51,183 nt of DNA from Gammaproteobacteria bacterium (GCA_026195895.1 JAPHRO010000038.1:1-51183), one strand, 5' to 3'. Shown: positions 26,692 through 38,579, numbered from the stretch's first letter. Notes: generated from the sequence alone by a model not told the origin. Numbers and translations: made by a program.

Positions 26692-28584
26692 CTAGCCCAG
26701 TGCTTCCAGTTCTTCAGCGACCTGCAGCCAGCTTTCTTCTAGCCCATCCAGTTCCCTGATAATCACTGTCTGTTGCTGGGTCAGCTCCTGTAATCGCGAC
26801 TTATTTTCGACCTCATACAATTCAGGGTTCGCCAGCTCCTGCTCCATTTGCTGTTTCTGCACATTCAGTGCCTCCATCCGCTGCTCCAGTTTTTTTTGCT
26901 GGTTTTTCAATGGCTGCAATTGTCGTCGTTTTTCTGCCTGCTGCTGCCGCTGTTGTTTTTTCGACAGGTTATCTTTTGGCTGCTCCACCGGCTCTGAACT
27001 GGTCGGCGCCTGCTCTCTGGGCTGTAGCAGCCATTGGCGATAACTATCCAGATCGCCGTCAAAAGGCGTGGCTTTACCACCATCAACCAGGATGAACTGA
27101 TCGGTGACAGAGCGCAGCATATGCCGATCGTGCGATACCAGCACCACGGCACCCTGATAATCCTGCAATGCCAGACTCAGCGCATGGCGCATTTCCAGAT
27201 CCAGATGATTAGTGGGCTCATCGAGCAGCAGCAAATTCGGCTTCTGATAGATCAGCAAGGCCAGCACCAGACGGGCTTTCTCGCCGCCCGAGAATGGCGC
27301 CACCGGCTCCAGTACCCGATCACCATGAAAATTAAAGCCACCAAGATAATTGCGAATTTCCTGCTCGGTAATGCGGGGATCCAGCCGCTGCAGATGCAGC
27401 ATGGCACTGGCCTCGGCATCTAGCTGCTCAAGTTGATGCTGGGCAAAATAACCAGTTTTCAATTCCCGAGAGGGATCCTGCTCACCCTGCATCGCCGCTA
27501 TTTCACCGGCCAGTAATTTGATCAGCGTCGATTTACCGGCGCCATTGTGGCCGAGCAAACCAATACGATCACCGGGCACCAGGGTCAGGTTTAAATCATC
27601 GAGTATTTTTAACTCACCATAACCAGCTGAAATTTCTTCCAGTTTAGTTAGTGGATGCGGTAATTTTTCGGGTTTATAAAATTGAAAATTAAAAGGTGAA
27701 TCAACATGGGCCTGCGCAATCAGCTCCATGCGCTCCAATGCCTTGACCCGACCCTGCGCCTGTTTGGCTTTGCTCGCCTTGGCTTTAAAGCGACGAATAA
27801 AACTTTCGATATGCGCAATTTCACGCTGCTGTTTTTCATACATTCCCTGTTGCTGTGCCAGTTGTTCGGCACGACGTTTTTCAAACTCAGTATAGTTGCC
27901 GCTATAGAGTTTTATTCCATGATGTTCGATGTGAGCAATATGACTGGTAACGCGATCGAGAAAATCACGGTCGTGGGAAATTAATAACAAAGTGCCCGCA
28001 TAGTTTAATAGCCATTGTTCAAGCCAGATGACCGCATCCAGATCAAGGTGATTGGTAGGCTCGTCTAGCAACAATAAATCCGAACGACACATTAACGCCT
28101 GTGCCAGATTTAACCGCATACGCCAGCCACCAGAAAACTGGGCGACTTTATTTTCCAGCTCTGTGGGTTTAAAGCCTAAACCCTGCAGAAGTTTTCCGGC
28201 TCTTGCGTTTGCCGTATAGGCATCAATGACTTCAAGCTGATGATGTAATTCAGCTAACATCTCGCCATCATCCGCCTGTTCGGCGACTTCAAGTTGTTGC
28301 TGAATATTTCGTAATTCCGCATCACCATCGAGCACATAATCAAGTGCAGATTTATTGACTGCGGGTGTTTCCTGAGCAACATGGGCGATGGATATTTTAG
28401 GCGGAAAACTTATCTCACCCTCATCACTGTGCAACTCATTTAGCAGCAGAGCAAACAGACTCGACTTGCCACAGCCATTCGCCCCTGTTATGCCTACCTT
28501 GTTACCCTGATGAATCGTGAAATTCGCATTACTGAATAACTGGCGAGCCCCACGGCGAATAGCAAGATTCGAAAATTTAAGCAT
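26692..28584 (-). CDS. ABC-F family ATPase (YheS/Uup-like)
   Basis: This 630-aa protein has two ABC nucleotide-binding domains and no membrane segments. The first has GANGCGKSS (Walker A, about 34) and SGGWRMRLNLAQAL; the second has GHNGAGKST (about 345) and SGGEKARLVLALLI. Each is followed by a DEPTNHLDL Walker B and signature. The linker (about 245-310) is basic, as in ABC-F proteins, and the C-terminal region (about 545-630) is a charged coiled coil. ABC-F ATPases bind the ribosome and relieve stalling. The arrangement fits YheS best. It lies ten bases downstream of tex, so the two may be cotranscribed. Confidence 0.9.
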   Translation of the reverse strand: MLKFSNLAIRRGARQLFSNANFTIHQGNKVGITGANGCGKSSLFALLLNELHSDEGEISFPPKISIAHVAQETPAVNKSALDYVLDGDAELRNIQQQLEVAEQADDGEMLAELHHQLEVIDAYTANARAGKLLQGLGFKPTELENKVAQFSGGWRMRLNLAQALMCRSDLLLLDEPTNHLDLDAVIWLEQWLLNYAGTLLLISHDRDFLDRVTSHIAHIEHHGIKLYSGNYTEFEKRRAEQLAQQQGMYEKQQREIAHIESFIRRFKAKASKAKQAQGRVKALERMELIAQAHVDSPFNFQFYKPEKLPHPLTKLEEISAGYGELKILDDLNLTLVPGDRIGLLGHNGAGKSTLIKLLAGEIAAMQGEQDPSRELKTGYFAQHQLEQLDAEASAMLHLQRLDPRITEQEIRNYLGGFNFHGDRVLEPVAPFSGGEKARLVLALLIYQKPNLLLLDEPTNHLDLEMRHALSLALQDYQGAVVLVSHDRHMLRSVTDQFILVDGGKATPFDGDLDSYRQWLLQPREQAPTSSEPVEQPKDNLSKKQQRQQQAEKRRQLQPLKNQQKKLEQRMEALNVQKQQMEQELANPELYEVENKSRLQELTQQQTVIIRELDGLEESWLQVAEELEALG

Positions 28585-28593
28585 GGATAATTT

Positions 28594-30894
28594 TTATCTT
28601 TTAAATGCTTGCGTCAGCGCATCAGCCATGGCTGAATTCCCTACCGACGCGGTTGCTTTCGGTCGAGTTTTATTTGACCTGTTTTTCCGTGGCGCCTCCT
28701 TTTTGATTTCAGCAACCTGGTCGCGAGCCTCATCATCCAGCCGCATAGTTAATGCAATGCGTTTGCGTTTTACATCTACATCCATCACCTTAACTTTTAC
28801 CACATCACCCGCTTTAACGACTTCACGGGGATCTTTTACAAAGTTATTCGACAGGGCAGAAATATGCACCAGCCCATCCTGGTGCACACCGATATCAACA
28901 AAGGCGCCAAAATTAGTAACATTACTTATAACACCTTCCAGAATCATATCGATTTTTAAATCTTTTATTTCTTCGACACCATCCATAAATTCGGCGGTTT
29001 TAAATTCAGGCCTCGGATCACGACCGGGTTTTTCCAGCTCTTTTAAAATATCCGTAACAGTCGGCAGGCCAAACTGATCGCTGGTGTAATCTCTGGCGTT
29101 TAATTGTTTCAGAAATCCAGCATCACCGATAATTGATTTAATAGCTTTTTTATTCTGCTCGATTATTTTCTCAACCACGGGATAGGCTTCTGGATGTACC
29201 GATGATTGATCCAGCGGATTGTCGCCATTCATAATGCGCAAAAAACCCGCCGCCTGCTCAAATGCTTTTGGACCCAGGCGCGGCACACCCAGAAGTTGCT
29301 GGCGATTTTTAAACGCACCGTTTGCATTTCTAAATTCGACTATATTATCTGCCATGGTCACACTTAATCCAGACACCTGCGACAATAGCGGTGTTGATGC
29401 CATATTTACATCAACACCGACGGCATTTACACAATCCTCAACCACAGCATCCAGCGAACGCGCCAATTGGGTCTGGCTAACATCATGTTGATACTGGCCG
29501 ACACCAATCGCCCTGGGTTCGATTTTAACCAGTTCAGCCAGCGGATCCTGTAGACGGCGCGCAATGGATACCGCACCACGAATGGTCACATCCAGATCCG
29601 GAAATTCTTTGGCAGCAAACTCAGACGCCGAATACACAGAAGCACCTGCCTCAGAAACCACAATGGCATTTAATCCCAGTTCAGGATATTTTTTAATCAC
29701 TTCTTTAGCCAGTCTGTCGGTTTCCCTGGAAGCCGTACCGTTGCCAATAGAGAGCAATTTAACATTATGTTTTTTCGATAATGCAGCAATTACTGCAATG
29801 GACTGGTCCCATTGATTTTTGGGTGCGTGCGGGTAAATAACCGCCTGATCAACGAACTTACCGGTTTCATCTACTACCGCTATTTTTACACCCGTCCGCA
29901 ATCCCGGATCCAGGCCCAGAACCGCCTTAGGACCAGCCGGTGCAGCCAACAATAAATCATTTAAATTCGACGCAAAAACCTTAATCGCTTCTTCTTCTGC
30001 GGCCTCCTTGAGTTTCATTTTCAGTTCCACATCAAGATGGGTAAATATTTTTATTTTCCACGCCCAGCGTACCGTATCCTGCAACCATTTATCCGCTGGC
30101 TGATTTTTATTTTCGATAGCAAAATGGCGGGCAATAATTTGTTCACAGGGGTGACTGTCCAGCTCGTCTTCACCGGCGACTTTTAAACTCATCTGCAACA
30201 CCGATTCGTTGCGTCCACGGAACAAAGCTAAAGCACGATGCGAAGGTATTTTATTTATGGCTTCGTCATATTCAAAATAGTCAGCAAATTTAGCACCTTC
30301 CGTTTCTTTGCCATCAATGACTCGTGATTCGATAATCCCGTTAGCCCACAGATATTCCCGTAATTGCTGTAACAAATCCGCATTTTCTGCAAACTGTTCC
30401 ATCAGAATTTGCCGCGCCCCATCGAGTGCGGCTTTAATGTCAGCTACGCCTTTTTTAGCATCAACAAAAGCTGCGGCTTCCTGCTCCGGATTTAACTGGT
30501 GATTCTCAAACAGGATTGTGGCGAGGGGTTCCAGCCCCGCTTCACGCGCTATCTGCGCTTTGGTGCGACGTTTCTGCTTATACGGCAAATAAAGATCTTC
30601 CAGGCGATTTTTTGTATCTGCCTGGAGAATAGATTTTTCAAGTTCGGGAGTTAGTTTATTTTGTTCCTTGATACTTTTCAGAATTGTTGCACGTCGATCA
30701 TCAAGTTCACGCATATAACGCAAGCGTTCTTCCAGCGTGCGCAATTGGCCATCATCGAGCCCGCCGGTTACTTCTTTGCGGTAGCGTGAAATAAAGGGCA
30801 CCGTTGCACCTTCATCGAGCAACTCGACTGCTGCACTAACCTGGGATTCTTTTATGGATAATTCTTCAGCTATGCGCTGGGGGATGGAAATCAT
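28594..30894 (-). CDS. tex: Tex-family RNA-binding protein with S1 domain
   Basis: This 766-aa protein matches Tex/YhgF. It has an N-terminal helical domain, a YqgF-like fold with [18 protein letters not shown] (about 328-345), a helix-hairpin-helix region (about 500-560) and a C-terminal S1 domain (about 650-725, [21 protein letters not shown]). Tex influences transcription and RNA turnover. The length is normal. A basic tail ends the protein. Its stop precedes the ABC-F start by nine bases. Confidence 0.93.
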   Translation of the reverse strand: MISIPQRIAEELSIKESQVSAAVELLDEGATVPFISRYRKEVTGGLDDGQLRTLEERLRYMRELDDRRATILKSIKEQNKLTPELEKSILQADTKNRLEDLYLPYKQKRRTKAQIAREAGLEPLATILFENHQLNPEQEAAAFVDAKKGVADIKAALDGARQILMEQFAENADLLQQLREYLWANGIIESRVIDGKETEGAKFADYFEYDEAINKIPSHRALALFRGRNESVLQMSLKVAGEDELDSHPCEQIIARHFAIENKNQPADKWLQDTVRWAWKIKIFTHLDVELKMKLKEAAEEEAIKVFASNLNDLLLAAPAGPKAVLGLDPGLRTGVKIAVVDETGKFVDQAVIYPHAPKNQWDQSIAVIAALSKKHNVKLLSIGNGTASRETDRLAKEVIKKYPELGLNAIVVSEAGASVYSASEFAAKEFPDLDVTIRGAVSIARRLQDPLAELVKIEPRAIGVGQYQHDVSQTQLARSLDAVVEDCVNAVGVDVNMASTPLLSQVSGLSVTMADNIVEFRNANGAFKNRQQLLGVPRLGPKAFEQAAGFLRIMNGDNPLDQSSVHPEAYPVVEKIIEQNKKAIKSIIGDAGFLKQLNARDYTSDQFGLPTVTDILKELEKPGRDPRPEFKTAEFMDGVEEIKDLKIDMILEGVISNVTNFGAFVDIGVHQDGLVHISALSNNFVKDPREVVKAGDVVKVKVMDVDVKRKRIALTMRLDDEARDQVAEIKKEAPRKNRSNKTRPKATASVGNSAMADALTQAFKR

Positions 30895-30985
30895 GAAACG
30901 TTGCGCCTTTGAAAATAAAGGCGCTATTGTAGCGAATTGGCTACGGTAAATCTCAACAAATTCACCGATCCAACCAGCAGAGAAG

Positions 30986-32158
30986 TTATGGTTTTAATTT
31001 ATTTTTCAAATGCAAAATAACCTTGCTTAACCCGAGCTTTAGCTGCTGATCTGCCTGCACCATTATTGGCAATAGTTTACGCATTGCCGACGCCAGTTGC
31101 TGCTGGCTCACGCTACTGTCTTCTTTGGCCAGTTGCTGAACCAGCTTATCTAAATTCACCTCCACTTCGGACAAATCGGCTGAAGCAGCCGCTGGCGTCG
31201 TGGCAGACTGATAGCGAACCATCTGACCACCACCCAGATCTATCGCCTGTTTAAGTGACGATTCCGCCTGTTCGACCAGGTGGTTAAAAGTAATATCATC
31301 TGCAGACAGGTCAGGCGATGTAATACCGGTACTAAATCGGATATGGAAAACATCACTACCTAGTTTAAGTTTAAGCTTTGCAACACGATCACGAATCCGA
31401 GTAATCACCTGAATGGCACCCGCTGGATCAGAGCAGGGCAACAATAATGCAAAACGCGAAACACCGAGTCGTGCCCCGGTATCTTCGGTGCGCATACCTT
31501 CACGAATAAATGAAGCGACTTTAGCCAGTATCTGTTCCGCGACATCTTTACCATGTTTGACAAACAGCTCGGCAAAATGGTCGATATCAAACCGCACCAC
31601 GGTGACTTGCGTGCAATGCCGCCTGGCATATGCCAGCGCCTGTTCACCCTGTTGCAGAAAACTTGTTTCGGTAAGCAATCCAGTCAGCCTGTCGGTCGCC
31701 GCACGTTTTTCCAGCGATTGAACTTCATTGCGATAATTTATATGCGCTGATGCGCGCGACTTTAAAGATACGGAATCAAATGGCTTGCTGATAAAATCGG
31801 TTGCGCCAAGCTCCAGCACTTCTTCCCGGGCGCCTTCGGATTCCTCAGCACCAGTAATGATAATAACGGGCATACTTGCCAGGGCGGGATCATCAGCATT
31901 GCGAATTTTTTCCAGCAGCTCAAACCCATCCATATTGGGCATGCCCAGATCAGTAAAAACTACGGAAATATTTTTGTTTTGCTGCAATTCGTCCCAGGCA
32001 TCTTCACCATCTTCGGCTTCGATAACATCAAATTCTTTTTGTAAAATTTTAACTGCCGCACGACGAATAACCCGAGAGTCATCGACGACCAGAACCTGCG
32101 ATTCATTTTTTTCTTCAGACACAGAAAGCCCATCCGCTAAAAAACTATTTAAATCCAA
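30986..32158 (-). CDS. response regulator with degenerate GGDEF domain
   Basis: This 390-aa protein has a receiver domain (about 20-140) with acidic pocket D26/D27, phosphoacceptor D70 (FTDLGMP), T102 and K125. A GGDEF-fold domain (about 150-315) follows, with clear [12 protein letters not shown] and [14 protein letters not shown] helices. The signature GGDEF itself reads GVSRF (232-236), so the catalytic and metal residues are lost and diguanylate cyclase activity is not expected. The remaining 75 residues form a Ser-rich linker and helix. It probably works as a phosphorylation-controlled binding module. Confidence 0.9.
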   Translation of the reverse strand: MDLNSFLADGLSVSEEKNESQVLVVDDSRVIRRAAVKILQKEFDVIEAEDGEDAWDELQQNKNISVVFTDLGMPNMDGFELLEKIRNADDPALASMPVIIITGAEESEGAREEVLELGATDFISKPFDSVSLKSRASAHINYRNEVQSLEKRAATDRLTGLLTETSFLQQGEQALAYARRHCTQVTVVRFDIDHFAELFVKHGKDVAEQILAKVASFIREGMRTEDTGARLGVSRFALLLPCSDPAGAIQVITRIRDRVAKLKLKLGSDVFHIRFSTGITSPDLSADDITFNHLVEQAESSLKQAIDLGGGQMVRYQSATTPAAASADLSEVEVNLDKLVQQLAKEDSSVSQQQLASAMRKLLPIMVQADQQLKLGLSKVILHLKNKLKP

Positions 32159-32245
32159 ACAACTATCGATAAGTTATTGTTATTTAAGGATTCTAGTTGA
32201 TATCAGGTTTTATGCAATTGACCTGAAAAGGGAATATATCAGGAA

Positions 32246-32280
32246 GATCAGGCCCCCGAGGGAAACGCGGGAGCCTGATT
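32246..32280 (-). terminator. imperfect hairpin downstream of typA
   Basis: Arms ATCAGGC..CCCG and CGGG.GCCTGAT face each other across a small loop about ten bases after the typA stop on the minus strand. The trailing T run is weak, so termination is likely but not certain. Confidence 0.55.
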
Positions 32281-32289
32281 AATGAAAAC

Positions 32290-34110
32290 TTAACTGGCCT
32301 TGGGCGCTCGTGATGCACGCTTACGTTCATTCTCGGTCAGCAGCTTTTTACGGGTACGGATGTGATTCGGTGTTACTTCAACCAGTTCATCATCATCGAT
32401 AAACTCCAACGCCTGCTCCAGCGTCATACGAATTGGCGGCGTCAGAATGAGCGCTTCATCGGTACCTGATGCACGTACATTGGTTAGCTGCTTGCCCTTA
32501 AGCGGATTCACCACCAGGTCATTATCGCGCGCATGAATGCCCACCAGCATGCCTTCGTAGACTTCATCGCCATGGGACAGGAACATGCTGCCACGCTCCT
32601 GCAGGTTATAAATGGAGTAGGACAGGGCTTTACCCGCGCCGTTGGAAATCAACACGCCTTTACTGCGCTGGCCAATAACCGCATCGATTTTGGGGCCATA
32701 ACTGTCAAACACGTTATACATCAAACCGTTACCCGCGGTGGCCGTTAAAAACTCGGTACGGAAACCGATCAAGCCACGGGTTGGAATGATGTAATCCAGC
32801 CGCACACGACCTTTGCCATCGGGCACCATGTCTTTCAGCTCGCCTTTACGTATGCCGAGCTTTTCCATCACCGCACCCTGTGAATCTTCGGGCACGTCCA
32901 CAGTGAGCTGCTCATAAGGCTCACACAATTTGCCGTCAACTTCTTTGACCACAACTTCGGGACGCCCCACACACAGCTCGAAACCTTCGCGACGCATGGA
33001 TTCGATCAGGACCGACAAATGCAGTTCACCACGACCGGAAACGCGGAACTTGTCACCGGTATCACCCTGTTCTACGCGCAGCGCCACGTTATGTATCAGT
33101 TCCTGATCCAGACGATCTGAAATATTTCGTGAGGTCACGAATTTGCCATCCTGCCCCGCGAGCGGACCATTGTTTACCTGGAAAGTCATACTCAGGGTTG
33201 GCTCATCAACAGACAGGGCTGGCATGGCTTCAACATGCTCTGGATCACAGATGGTGTCTGAAATATTCAGCTTGTCGATACCATTAAAGCAAATAATGTC
33301 GCCAGCCTGCGCTTCTTCAACTTCCACTCGTTCCAGACCGTGAAAGCCGAGTATCTGCTGCATGCGAAGACCATTGCGAACCTTACCTTCGCGATCAATC
33401 AGGCTTAACGGCTGATTACGCTTAACTTTGCCCTGTTTGATACGACCGATACCGATTACACCCACATAACTGTTGTAATCCAGCGAGCTCACCTGCATCT
33501 TGAAGGGCGCATCGGCATCGACATCCGGTGCTGGCACATGCTCAATAATGGCGTCCAGCAAAGGAATCATGTCGCCTTCACGAGCCGTATCGTCAAGGCT
33601 GGCAAAGCCGCCCAGACCAGAGGCATAAATAATGGGGAAATCCAGCTGCTCGTCAGTCGCGCCCAGGCGATCGAACAGTTCAAACGTTTGATCCAGCGCC
33701 CAGTCGGCACGTGCTGCAGGCTTATCAACTTTGTTGATGACCACAATCGGCTTAAAGCCCATGTTGAATGCTTTCTGGGTCACAAAACGGGTTTGCGGCA
33801 TAGGGCCTTCCTGGGCATCGACCAGTAGCAGGACGCTATCAACCATCGACAGTACGCGCTCAACCTCGCCACCAAAGTCAGCATGTCCCGGTGTGTCAAC
33901 AATATTGATACGATAGTCATTCCACTTGATGGCCGTGTTCTTGGAAAGAATAGTGATGCCGCGTTCTTTTTCCTGATCGTTGGAATCCATTACGCAGGTT
34001 TCCAGCTCGCCGCGAGTATCAATTGTTCCTGACTGCTTCAGCAGTTCATCAACCAGGGTGGTTTTACCGTGGTCAACGTGCGCAATAATTGCGATATTAC
34101 GTAGTTTCAT
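32290..34110 (-). CDS. typA: ribosome-associated GTPase TypA/BipA
   Basis: This 606-aa translational GTPase starts [20 protein letters not shown] (G1 motif). DTPGHADF (G3) and NKVDKP (G4) follow, then the EF-G-like beta and alpha-beta domains and the C-terminal BipA-specific region, with [20 protein letters not shown] about 130 residues before the end. TypA assists ribosome assembly and stress responses. I chose ATG 34110, because upstream in-frame codons add 19 residues that the family lacks. Confidence 0.95.
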   Translation of the reverse strand: MKLRNIAIIAHVDHGKTTLVDELLKQSGTIDTRGELETCVMDSNDQEKERGITILSKNTAIKWNDYRINIVDTPGHADFGGEVERVLSMVDSVLLLVDAQEGPMPQTRFVTQKAFNMGFKPIVVINKVDKPAARADWALDQTFELFDRLGATDEQLDFPIIYASGLGGFASLDDTAREGDMIPLLDAIIEHVPAPDVDADAPFKMQVSSLDYNSYVGVIGIGRIKQGKVKRNQPLSLIDREGKVRNGLRMQQILGFHGLERVEVEEAQAGDIICFNGIDKLNISDTICDPEHVEAMPALSVDEPTLSMTFQVNNGPLAGQDGKFVTSRNISDRLDQELIHNVALRVEQGDTGDKFRVSGRGELHLSVLIESMRREGFELCVGRPEVVVKEVDGKLCEPYEQLTVDVPEDSQGAVMEKLGIRKGELKDMVPDGKGRVRLDYIIPTRGLIGFRTEFLTATAGNGLMYNVFDSYGPKIDAVIGQRSKGVLISNGAGKALSYSIYNLQERGSMFLSHGDEVYEGMLVGIHARDNDLVVNPLKGKQLTNVRASGTDEALILTPPIRMTLEQALEFIDDDELVEVTPNHIRTRKKLLTENERKRASRAPKAS

Positions 34111-34548
34111 GTTCGCTTCGAGCTCCTGGCCAAATAGCAAGATATATGGGCCAGTCATTCCGGCCAATCAAAAAGGTGGCATATTATACAGGTATTAGCG
34201 AAGACTGATGTGTGTAAAATAGCGGCTTTTCCAACTTTCGTCTGAAAAATATGCAAAACCCCCGCCATGACCGCATGGACGGCAGACAAACTGTTCAATC
34301 GTTTTTTATGATTTGATGGATGATCTGGAAGCAGCTTTTTATAAAACCGCCGATTTTATGCGCAATAGATAGCCTGAAAGAAAAATCTGATAAAAATCAG
34401 ATACTGAATCATCCCCTCAGCGGAAATCATTACAGCTCATACATAATGTGATCCCCGACACAAAAATCACCCTGTAATGCACTATACAAAGTACCCAGTA
34501 CAGCGAATACTGCACCCACATTTATATCTCTATGCGAAAGGGCAAAAA
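34111..34548. other. divergent intergenic region between typA and the FHA gene
   Basis: These 438 bases hold a small hairpin (ATCTGAT / ATCAGAT, 34385-34402) and several short meaningless frames. I recognise no RNA gene. It must include promoters for typA and the FHA gene, but I cannot place them with confidence. Confidence 0.5.
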
Positions 34549-34812
34549 ATGGAAAACCGTACTTACATTATTGGCCGCCAGGGCCACATCCGTTTATTTG
34601 ACAAAACCACCAGCTCAAAGCACGCAGAACTGGTGATCCTGGATAATGCCCTTTATCTGACTGACCTTGATTCCACCAATGGCACCTTTCTAATGGAGCA
34701 GGGCCGACGTAAACGCTTTAGCGAAGGCTATATTGATATGAACCAGACGCTGGCATTTGGCGAACATGTTTGCTCGGTACGCGAACTGGTCGCACGGGCC
34801 CAGATTGTATAA
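34549..34812 (+). CDS. FHA-domain phosphothreonine-binding protein
   Basis: This 87-aa protein is a bare FHA domain. YIIGRQGHIRLFD supplies the Gly-Arg of the first loop, SSKHAELVI the conserved Ser-x-x-His, and LTDLDSTNGTFL the STNGT motif. FHA domains bind phosphothreonine, often in kinase-linked signalling or secretion. I chose ATG 34549, as GAAAGGG lies six bases upstream; an in-frame ATG at 34477 would add 24 residues without FHA features. Confidence 0.85.
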   Translation: MENRTYIIGRQGHIRLFDKTTSSKHAELVILDNALYLTDLDSTNGTFLMEQGRRKRFSEGYIDMNQTLAFGEHVCSVRELVARAQIV

Positions 34813-35068
34813 TAAGTCTCTCTGATATTCGTCTGTCGCCATACTCCCACCAATAACATGGGCATTAAACACCCCGCTAGACTTTTGTCTAGTTGTGCTG
34901 AATCATAATTTAGACTAAAAAGATCCCGCTGATTAGTTAAAATCCCTGGAAAACGAGACTATTCTCGCGCATCAATTATAATCTGTTATGCAGATGTATA
35001 CTGACTGCTTATGCATCCCCGCACGCTAAACCAACAGGGAAGCAATAAATCTACAGGAACACAAATAA

Positions 35069-35932
35069 ATGACAAAAAAACCGGAAGACCTCGTAAAAGG
35101 CGTTATCAAACTGATTTCCCTGCCTGAAATCTTTATCCGGGTAAATCAGGTGATGGAAAACCCGAATCACAACGCCAAACAACTTGGGGATGTCATCGGG
35201 CACGATCCTGCACTTACTGCACGTATCCTGCGCATCGTAAATAGCGCCTATTACTCTCTGGTCGCCAAAGTTGAACTGGTCAGTCGCGCAGTATCTGTCA
35301 TTGGCGAAGATGATCTGAAAAATCTGGTGCTGGCCACATCGGCAGTAGACACTTTCAAGCGCATGCCCAATCAACTGGTCGATATCGACCTTTTCTGGCG
35401 GCACAGCATACACACTGGCATCGTTTCCCGCCTGTTATCCAGGCATTGCAATATTCTCCACGGAGAGCGCCTTTTTGTAGCCGGCATGCTGCATGATATT
35501 GGTAAGTTGATCCTGTACTTCAAGGAACCAGAGCTATCTCAGGAAGTGCTGCTAAAAGCGGCTGAAAGCGACGGCGTCCTGTATCGCGCGGAAAAAGAAA
35601 TTATTGGCTTTACCCATGCGGATGTCGGCGCAGCGCTGATTGAGGCATGGCAACTGGCTGATACGCTGAAGGATGTAATCGGCCATCACCACACGCCATT
35701 GAAAGCCAAAAAATATCCCACTGAGACCGCCATTGTGCACATCGCTAACTGTGTCGTAAATGCTATCGGCCCTGATACAGAAATCAACGAACATCTGCTG
35801 GATAATTACCCGGCATTCGAACCGGAAACCCTGAATATAACCGGCCTGAATTTAAACATTCTGCCTGAGATCATGGATAAAGCCTGGGAACAGGCAGGCG
35901 ATGTCCTCGATATCATCTGTCCCAAAATTTAA
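35069..35932 (+). CDS. HDOD domain signalling protein
   Basis: The 287-aa protein is an HDOD domain over most of its length: DLVKGVIKLISLPEIFIRV at the start, then IGHDPALTARILRIVNSAYY and SVIGEDDLKNLVLA. A degenerate HD-like core follows, with FVAGMLHDIGKLIL (about 137-150) keeping an HD pair, and FTHADVGAALIEAW. HDOD proteins act in signalling and stress control, usually without hydrolase activity. A FHA gene precedes it and a DUF1631 gene follows, both on the same strand. Confidence 0.85.
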   Translation: MTKKPEDLVKGVIKLISLPEIFIRVNQVMENPNHNAKQLGDVIGHDPALTARILRIVNSAYYSLVAKVELVSRAVSVIGEDDLKNLVLATSAVDTFKRMPNQLVDIDLFWRHSIHTGIVSRLLSRHCNILHGERLFVAGMLHDIGKLILYFKEPELSQEVLLKAAESDGVLYRAEKEIIGFTHADVGAALIEAWQLADTLKDVIGHHHTPLKAKKYPTETAIVHIANCVVNAIGPDTEINEHLLDNYPAFEPETLNITGLNLNILPEIMDKAWEQAGDVLDIICPKI

Positions 35933-36265
35933 TCCTGGTGGATATATGCCCCAGACATTTAAACCTGAGGACGAGATGACTAAACTGGCCGCCCCGCTCA
36001 TGCATGGGTCCGCAAAATCAATTGTGTGAACCAGTTCTCATCAATGACTCGTTCGAGTGGCTAATCTTATAAGCCACTATCCAGTTAATGTCATTGTTTT
36101 AAAGACATAGACTAATCAAATGTTCAAAGCATCCGGCAGATTCCTTATCTGCATAAGAGAAGATGCGCACGCTTGCCTGCGAATATATGGAAATACCGGG
36201 CAGAGATAAGCCTCCAAAGCAGTGCCCATCATGTAATTAATCGTCCAACACGTGGGACTAAATAC
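35933..36265. other. intergenic stretch between HDOD and DUF1631 genes
   Basis: These 333 bases contain a hairpin (AGTGGCT 36056-36062 / AGCCACT 36072-36078) that may act in termination. A TTG-started extension of the downstream gene (from 36173) is possible but lacks support. Confidence 0.5.
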
Positions 36266-38551
36266 ATGAGCGCCAAGATTCATTCGCTTGATTCAAATCA
36301 TCGATTACAAAACGACAAATACAAGCCTTTAATCGATGACATCAAAAGCTGCTTGAACGAACAGCTATCCGCCCTGCTAACCCACATGTTTACCAGTGCC
36401 GATGATGTACTGTTCCAACTCGCTGAAAATGCTGATTCAAACGAAGATCAGAACGCCTATTTCGACACCATGAGATTACTGCGTCTGGAAAAAAAGAATA
36501 TCGCCCAGACATTTGCTGTGGAATTAAGGGAATATCTAAAGCCTATTAGTCTAACGGAAAATGCAGATAAAACTGATCCATTCGATGTCGATGAACTGAC
36601 GCTGGTAGACCAGGAAGAAATGGAAGAAATGGTTGCTATTTCAACCATGCATTCCAAAGCCATGAACTTATTCGGCGATTCTATTGGTCACCTCGAAGCT
36701 CGCCTCGAATTTCTGGCAATGAAAACTTCAAGGATTTTCGCAAAAGATGCGCTAGTACCAAAACACATTTGCGAAGCCTTTCAAAAGGCACTTAAACCAG
36801 TAGAAATAAATACAAATAACAAACTTATTTTATTTAAAATGTTTGATCAACAGGTAAGCTCACAACTGGGCGACCTGTATAAAGCAATCAATAAAATACT
36901 TATTGCCGAAGACATTTTACCTCAAATAAAACTAAGCAATTCTTCACCTAAAAGAACACAGCACGAACCAACACCCGCACCGTCTCTACAGGAAAATGGC
37001 CTGATTACGGAAGAGGCTAGCGAACAACAATACACATCAGGCCATGCAGGTGGCCATCAAACAACTCACCATTCTCAATCACAACCTGCGATTCATCAGG
37101 TAGTCAGTCAATTTATTTCAGGCGACATGACGGCAACCGGCCCTGGCATACCAGCTTCTTTTGCAACCCCCGCATCAGCAATGACATCAGGCGGCACAAA
37201 ATTTTATAATCGCCGCGATGTAATGCAGGCCCTGTCGAATATGCAAAACAATGTTCGCCAATCTCAGGCCGAAGAAGCGCAGGTCAATGCCGCCGACTTC
37301 AAGCGTTCATTAATGGCGGACATGGGCACCAGGCAGGGCGGCACCATAAACAAACAGGTAAACCAGGTCGATGAAAAAACTATCGACTTTATCGAAATGT
37401 TGTTCGAAGCCATCGCTGAAGATGGCAGTATTTCTGAAATCGTTACCAATCTGCTATTACGCCTTCAAATACCTATTATTAAAGTTGCCATGCTGGAGCA
37501 AGACTTCTTCATCGATGGTGATCACCCTGCGCGCAAGGTATTAAACCTGATTCCGCAGGTCGGCAAAGGTCTTGCTGAAAAAACCGAAAAACTGTTTATC
37601 AAACTAGAAACGATAGTTAATACGTTGCTAGAAGAATTTGATGTTGACATCGTCAGCTTTCAACTGGCAGTTAACGAACTCAATAAACTCATTGAGAAAG
37701 AACAGGAAAAAACACAGGATAACGAAAAGAAAACTCAAAGACAGATTTTACAGGAACATGCGCGACAGGTTGTTCTGGCCGAATTGCAGTATCACGCGAT
37801 GAATAAAGAGCTGCCGAAAACCGTGCATCCTCTTATTTTAAAACACTGGTCTACCCTGATGTTTCATCGCTACATTCGTCACGGCAAAGACAGTGCCGAA
37901 TGGAATGACTCCATCAACTTATTAAAATTAATGATCAATAGCCTGCAGCCTGCAAAGTGTTACAGCGACTGGATGGCCATCAAAAACAACTATGTCGAAC
38001 TCGTTGACACAATAAAAAATGAACTTTATGAAACCAGGCAAAATAAAGAAGACATAGATTCATCGATTGAAACTTTACATCAGGCATTTGAAGATTTAAT
38101 ACAGCGCGTATCATTCAGTGATGAAATAATAGCAGAAGCTGAGAACAATAATAAAGCAGAGATTATCGAACTCGACTCCAGTGAAGACGAGAATATTTTT
38201 GATAAACTACCTGAAGTCGAAGCCGAACCTGAAGCAGTCACGCCAATGGACATTGAGGCGGAAATAGCCAGAGATAAAATAGCCCAATTACCTCAGAATG
38301 TACGTCCGGGCGCCTGGTTTGAAATATACAATGGCGATGATCGAGCCGTTCGCAGATTAAAACTATCTGTGATCATTATGGAAGAAGCAAAACTGATTTT
38401 TGTTGATAGATTAGGCGTAAAGGTAATAGAAAAAGACGCCGCCGCCTTTACCGAAGAACTGGAAAACAATAAATCTAACTTTATAGCAGATCACTCTGCT
38501 TTCGATCATGCATTAAGCAGAGTCATTACATCGCTGACAGCTACTGCCTGA
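36266..38551 (+). CDS. DUF1631 family protein, PilZ-like C-terminus
   Basis: This large cytoplasmic protein (761 aa from ATG 36266) resembles DUF1631 proteins, which have no established activity. It is mainly helical with a Ser/His/Thr-rich low-complexity linker (about residues 230-320). The core (about 360-480) contains DEKTIDFIEMLFEAIAEDGS and LLLRLQIPIIKVAMLEQDFF. The C-terminal 100 residues (RPGAWFEIYNGDDRAVRRLKL and following) look like the PilZ-like domain seen in this family. Upstream and downstream neighbours are signalling proteins. Confidence 0.75.
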   Translation: MSAKIHSLDSNHRLQNDKYKPLIDDIKSCLNEQLSALLTHMFTSADDVLFQLAENADSNEDQNAYFDTMRLLRLEKKNIAQTFAVELREYLKPISLTENADKTDPFDVDELTLVDQEEMEEMVAISTMHSKAMNLFGDSIGHLEARLEFLAMKTSRIFAKDALVPKHICEAFQKALKPVEINTNNKLILFKMFDQQVSSQLGDLYKAINKILIAEDILPQIKLSNSSPKRTQHEPTPAPSLQENGLITEEASEQQYTSGHAGGHQTTHHSQSQPAIHQVVSQFISGDMTATGPGIPASFATPASAMTSGGTKFYNRRDVMQALSNMQNNVRQSQAEEAQVNAADFKRSLMADMGTRQGGTINKQVNQVDEKTIDFIEMLFEAIAEDGSISEIVTNLLLRLQIPIIKVAMLEQDFFIDGDHPARKVLNLIPQVGKGLAEKTEKLFIKLETIVNTLLEEFDVDIVSFQLAVNELNKLIEKEQEKTQDNEKKTQRQILQEHARQVVLAELQYHAMNKELPKTVHPLILKHWSTLMFHRYIRHGKDSAEWNDSINLLKLMINSLQPAKCYSDWMAIKNNYVELVDTIKNELYETRQNKEDIDSSIETLHQAFEDLIQRVSFSDEIIAEAENNNKAEIIELDSSEDENIFDKLPEVEAEPEAVTPMDIEAEIARDKIAQLPQNVRPGAWFEIYNGDDRAVRRLKLSVIIMEEAKLIFVDRLGVKVIEKDAAAFTEELENNKSNFIADHSAFDHALSRVITSLTATA

Positions 38552-38579
38552 ATCATCATCGATAAATAGCCATAGATTT

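Noticed and set aside
34385..34402. Hairpin between typA and FHA gene as a terminator
   Set aside because: It sits in a divergent promoter region and has no T run on either strand.
35933..36265. A TTG-started extension of the DUF1631 gene from 36173
   Set aside because: The extra 31 residues have no domain features, and the ATG at 36266 is a more normal start.
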